From Nostoc sp. TCL26-01 (lineage in GTDB: Bacteria > Cyanobacteriota > Cyanobacteriia > Cyanobacteriales > Nostocaceae): a stretch of DNA of 64,000 bases. The translations under genes and the position numbers were made by a program. The stretch lies in contig NZ_CP040297.1 of assembly GCF_013393945.1 (NCBI RefSeq), positions 6,662,809-6,726,808 of the forward strand. Reading direction: 5' to 3'. Of this stretch, positions 61,298 to 64,000 are shown one piece after another (within the stretch, counting starts at the first letter, position 1; each line of letters opens with the position of its first letter). A model generated the notes under the pieces. That model was not told the DNA's origin, ran no database searches, and saw only the letters and a program-made list of their open reading frames with translations.

Positions 61298-62299
61298 CTA
61301 TTTCTTGAGTTGAAAAGGGGTATATTTACCGCCTAAAGCCTCTACAATACTGCGGGTATTGGCTGTCATCATTTTGATATAGGAATCGCCATTACTCCCC
61401 TTTGTACCAATTGAATCAGAATAAAGTTGCTGTGGCGCTAGTTGCACACCTGCTTCTTGGGCAACGGTTTTGATTAATGCTGGGTTAATTGTGGTTTCGG
61501 CAAAAATTGCGGGTACGCCTGTTTTTTTGATTGATTCTACTAGCTGCTGTACTTTTTGGGCGCTTGGTTGTTCTTCGGTACTAATGCCGATTAAGGTTCC
61601 TGCGATCGCTAATCCGTAAGCTCGTCCATAATATTGAAAAGCATCGTGGGTTGTCACTAGTCGCCGTTTTTCTGGGGGAATGGTTCGGATTTGTTGATTA
61701 ATCCAACTATGTAACTGTTGTAATTCAGCCGTAAGTTGTGCTGCTCTTTGAGTATATTTTTCTCTATCTTTAGGGGATAATTCAATTAATCCATCTCGAA
61801 TTGCCTGCACCATTGCAGCCACATTTTCTGCATTTCCCCAAACATGAGGATCAGGGACAATTTCACCTTTACCTTTATCTAGCTGTAACGGTTTGACGAC
61901 TTCCCCCACAGCTAACTTTCTAGCTTTGCTACCAGCTGCATTCATTAATTTAATGATTCCTGGTTCTAGGTTATAGCCGTTGTATAAAATCAAGTCGGCT
62001 GTTTCTAAAAATCTGCTGTCGGCTGGTACTGGTTCGTAAACATGAGGATCAGCACCCGGTTTGAGAATTCCTGTTAGTTGTATTTCTTCCCCTCCTACCT
62101 TTTGTGTCAAGTCAGCAATGATGGTACTGGTGGCAACTACTTGCGGTTTCTCATCTGCGCCTTTTGTAGTACGGGTAGAGTTAACTTGAGTGCAGCCATC
62201 TAGCAAAAGTCCCAAAAGTACTGGTAATAGTACTTGCCAGGAATATCTAGCTTTTGAGCGAGTGATTCTAGTCATCAAAATTGTTATGGTAATTCTCAT
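61298..62299 (-). CDS. mntC: Manganese ABC transporter substrate-binding lipoprotein MntC
   Basis: A 333-residue cluster A-I metal receptor. Signal helix VLLPVLLGLLLDGC ends in a lipobox Cys. Metal ligands are His in GADPHVYEPVPADSRF, His in VPDPHVWGN, Glu in PAIFAETTINPALIK and Asp in LYSDSIGTKGS. It lacks the His-rich loop of zinc receptors ZnuA, which favours manganese. An in-frame ATG eight codons later is an alternative start. It is divergent from mntA and mntB with 69 bases between, which must contain both promoters. Confidence 0.87.
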   Translation of the reverse strand: MRITITILMTRITRSKARYSWQVLLPVLLGLLLDGCTQVNSTRTTKGADEKPQVVATSTIIADLTQKVGGEEIQLTGILKPGADPHVYEPVPADSRFLETADLILYNGYNLEPGIIKLMNAAGSKARKLAVGEVVKPLQLDKGKGEIVPDPHVWGNAENVAAMVQAIRDGLIELSPKDREKYTQRAAQLTAELQQLHSWINQQIRTIPPEKRRLVTTHDAFQYYGRAYGLAIAGTLIGISTEEQPSAQKVQQLVESIKKTGVPAIFAETTINPALIKTVAQEAGVQLAPQQLYSDSIGTKGSNGDSYIKMMTANTRSIVEALGGKYTPFQLKK

Positions 62300-62368
62300 A
62301 TTTCTCTCATTTTTTAAGGTACAGTATTTTCATAATCTTTTCATTTTTGACGTGGCGGAAATGACACT

Positions 62369-63142
62369 ATGAGAATTACCAGCGTGAAATCAGTTAATAC
62401 CCTGACACCGACAGCAGCTATTAATATTGCCCATTTAGGGGTACATTACCGTACACAAGCAGCTTTAACGGATGTTAACTGTATTGTCAAACCGGGAAGG
62501 CTGACGGGGATTTTTGGCCCTAACGGTGCTGGTAAAAGTACTCTGATGAAAGCCATGTTAGGTTTAGTGCCAGTGAGTAGTGGTAGAGTCCTTTACCAAG
62601 GCAAACCCTTAATGCAGCAGTTAGATCAGGTTGCCTATGTTCCCCAACGTAGCCAAATTGACTGGACTTATCCGGCGACGGTTTGGGATGTGGTGATGAT
62701 GGGGAGGGTAAAGAAAACAGGCTGGTTGCGGAGTTTTTCGGCTGTGAGTCGTCAGGTAGCTAAAAATGCTCTAGAACGGGTGGGAATGATGGCATATAGC
62801 GATCGCCCTATAGGACAATTGTCAGGGGGGCAGCAACAACGAGTATTTTTAGCTAGGGCTTTGGCACAGCAAGCAAATATTTTCTGTTTTGATGAACCTT
62901 TTGTGGGTATTGATCAAAAGACTCAATCAGTCATTTTTGATGTGTTTCATGAGTTGGTAGCTGAACAAAAAATTGTGTTGGTGGTTAACCATGATTTGGG
63001 TGAATCTATTAGTCATTTTGATGATTTAATTCTCTTAAATTGCGAATTAATTGCTACTGGTTCTCGGCAACAGGTGTTGACGGAAATGAATCTTCATCGG
63101 GCTTATGGTGGGAAGGTGATGTATTTTTCTGATGCGGCTTAA
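62369..63142 (+). CDS. mntA: Manganese ABC transporter ATP-binding protein MntA
   Basis: A 257-residue metal-type ABC ATPase. Walker A GPNGAGKST, the family segment VAYVPQRSQIDWTYPATVWD, signature QLSGGQQQRVFLARALAQQA, Walker B IFCFDEPFVGIDQKT and H-loop VLVVNHDLG. It energises MntB for Mn2+ uptake, essential for photosystem II and for MnSOD (also in this window). Confidence 0.9.
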   Translation: MRITSVKSVNTLTPTAAINIAHLGVHYRTQAALTDVNCIVKPGRLTGIFGPNGAGKSTLMKAMLGLVPVSSGRVLYQGKPLMQQLDQVAYVPQRSQIDWTYPATVWDVVMMGRVKKTGWLRSFSAVSRQVAKNALERVGMMAYSDRPIGQLSGGQQQRVFLARALAQQANIFCFDEPFVGIDQKTQSVIFDVFHELVAEQKIVLVVNHDLGESISHFDDLILLNCELIATGSRQQVLTEMNLHRAYGGKVMYFSDAA

Positions 63143-63231
63143 GGGGATGTTTTTTTTAACGCAGAGGGACGCAGAGTGTTTATCAAGATGGTTGGCTGGG
63201 AATTGGGGGTTGTGGGGAGGGGAAGGGAGTT

Positions 63232-64000
63232 ATGTTAGAGGCATTAATTGAGCCGTTGCAGTATGGTTTTATGCAGCGATCGCTGGTGATTGCGATTTTG
63301 GTCGGTTTGTTGTGTGCGGTTGTTGGTAGTTATTTGATGGTGCAGAGATTAGCCCTTTTGGGTGATGCGATTAGTCACTCGGTTTTGCCGGGATTGGCGA
63401 TCGCTTTTATGTTGGGTGGGAATATTTTTGTGGGGGCGTTTATTGCTGGGGTTTTGAGTACAATGGCGATCGCTTGGATTCGGACGCGATCGCCGATTAA
63501 GGAAGATGCCGCTATGGGGATCGTTTTTTCGGCATTTTTTGCTTTGGGAATTACTTTAATTACGATTATTCAAAAAGATAATAAAATTGACTTGAATCAT
63601 TTTTTATTCGGGAATATTCTCGGTGTAACTGTGAATGAGGTTCGTGATACGGCGATTATTGCTGTGGTTGTTTTAATAGTTGTTTTTTTGTTATATAAAG
63701 AACTACTATTTTACACATTTGATCCTTTAGGGGCGCAAGCCGCAGGTTTACCAGTCAATCGGCTTAATTTCGGTTTGATGTTGTTGATTGCTTTGACGAT
63801 TGTGGCTAGTATGAAAGCTGTAGGTGTAATTTTAGTCCTATCTCTGTTAATTACGCCGGGGGCAACTGCTTATTTATTAGTTAAACGCTTACATCAAGTG
63901 ATGATTTTAGGAGCAGTGATTGGCGTTTTTTCTAGTATTAGTGGGATGTATTTGAGCTATTTTTATAATTTACCTTCTGGCCCGGCGATCGTTTTGGTGG
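63232..64000 (+). CDS. mntB: Manganese ABC transporter permease MntB, 3' truncated by window
   Basis: Open from the ATG at 63232 to the window end, at least 256 residues, missing the C-terminus. GGGAGTT precedes the ATG. The sequence begins MLEALIEPLQYGFMQRSLVI and contains several hydrophobic helices, SYLMVQRLALLGDAISHSVL (the EAA-like ATPase-contact loop region of this family), FLFGNILGVTV and LLITPGATAYLL, all typical of ABC-3 zinc/manganese permeases. It is 89 bases after mntA. Confidence 0.88.
   Translation, partial: MLEALIEPLQYGFMQRSLVIAILVGLLCAVVGSYLMVQRLALLGDAISHSVLPGLAIAFMLGGNIFVGAFIAGVLSTMAIAWIRTRSPIKEDAAMGIVFSAFFALGITLITIIQKDNKIDLNHFLFGNILGVTVNEVRDTAIIAVVVLIVVFLLYKELLFYTFDPLGAQAAGLPVNRLNFGLMLLIALTIVASMKAVGVILVLSLLITPGATAYLLVKRLHQVMILGAVIGVFSSISGMYLSYFYNLPSGPAIVLV

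Overview
The window comes from a filamentous, heterocyst-type cyanobacterium (Nostocales, Nostoc/Anabaena-like); this is inferred from content, not from a database match. The HIP1 octamer GCGATCGC recurs throughout. Intergenic spaces carry the heptamer and octamer tandem repeats and small palindromic elements typical of Nostoc. The genes include GUN4, an NblB-like HEAT protein, SPINDLY-type transferases, Uma2 nucleases, PEP-CTERM proteins and a FurC/PerR regulator.

Layout. 1-6523: the end of a nonulosonic (pseudaminic-type) acid surface-sugar cluster: a class III aminotransferase cut by the window edge, a PseG-PseH fusion, PseI, and a 904-residue glycosyltransferase. 6612-11466: Uma2 nuclease, SPINDLY-type O-GlcNAc transferase, a type IV pilin and a sugar-ABC ATPase. 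11532-17138: two small antitoxin-like genes, gun4 divergent from icd, a PIN/UPF0175 toxin-antitoxin pair, a second Uma2 and an exported Mn superoxide dismutase. 17316-22003: an Rpn/DUF4351 nuclease gene whose 3' end is tandemly amplified, a PEP-CTERM protein and a calpain-type cysteine protease. 22636-26555: NblB-like, CBS, MutT, phosphoribosyltransferase and a GPH sugar transporter. 26702-31025: the ribosomal/translocation block rplS-trnW-secE-nusG-rplK-rplA-rplJ-rplL, all on the minus strand, with an L10 leader. 31233-34434: a family 2 glycosyltransferase, a repeat-rich spacer and a sugar-binding lipoprotein. 34718-39834: the type IV pilus assembly operon pilMNOQ. 40293-49747: parvulin, SRPBCC protein, Crp-type regulator, a giant alpha-2-macroglobulin lipoprotein and a DUF4360 secreted protein, separated by repeat elements. 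50849-54552: a redox block (glutathione reductase, type II peroxiredoxin, PerR) and a ROK kinase. 55030-59232: an unrecognised secreted-protein module ending in an O-antigen ligase-like gene. 60113-64000: a Suc_Fer-like protein and a manganese ABC importer with mntC divergent from mntAB.

Main signals for a second look: a set of nested small mobile elements at 49797-50302, with a 17-bp perfect terminal inverted repeat and a 9-bp target duplication inside another element that has an uninterrupted copy at 40048; a nine-A frameshift in one of two paralogous secreted proteins (55030-56682); a calpain-family protease with EF-hand-like loops; an Rpn nuclease with a serially duplicated C-terminus; an alpha-2-macroglobulin that appears to lack its thioester; and a 7-1-7 PerR-like operator between the peroxiredoxin and perR genes. 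No CRISPR array, rRNA, prophage or intact transposase gene was seen.
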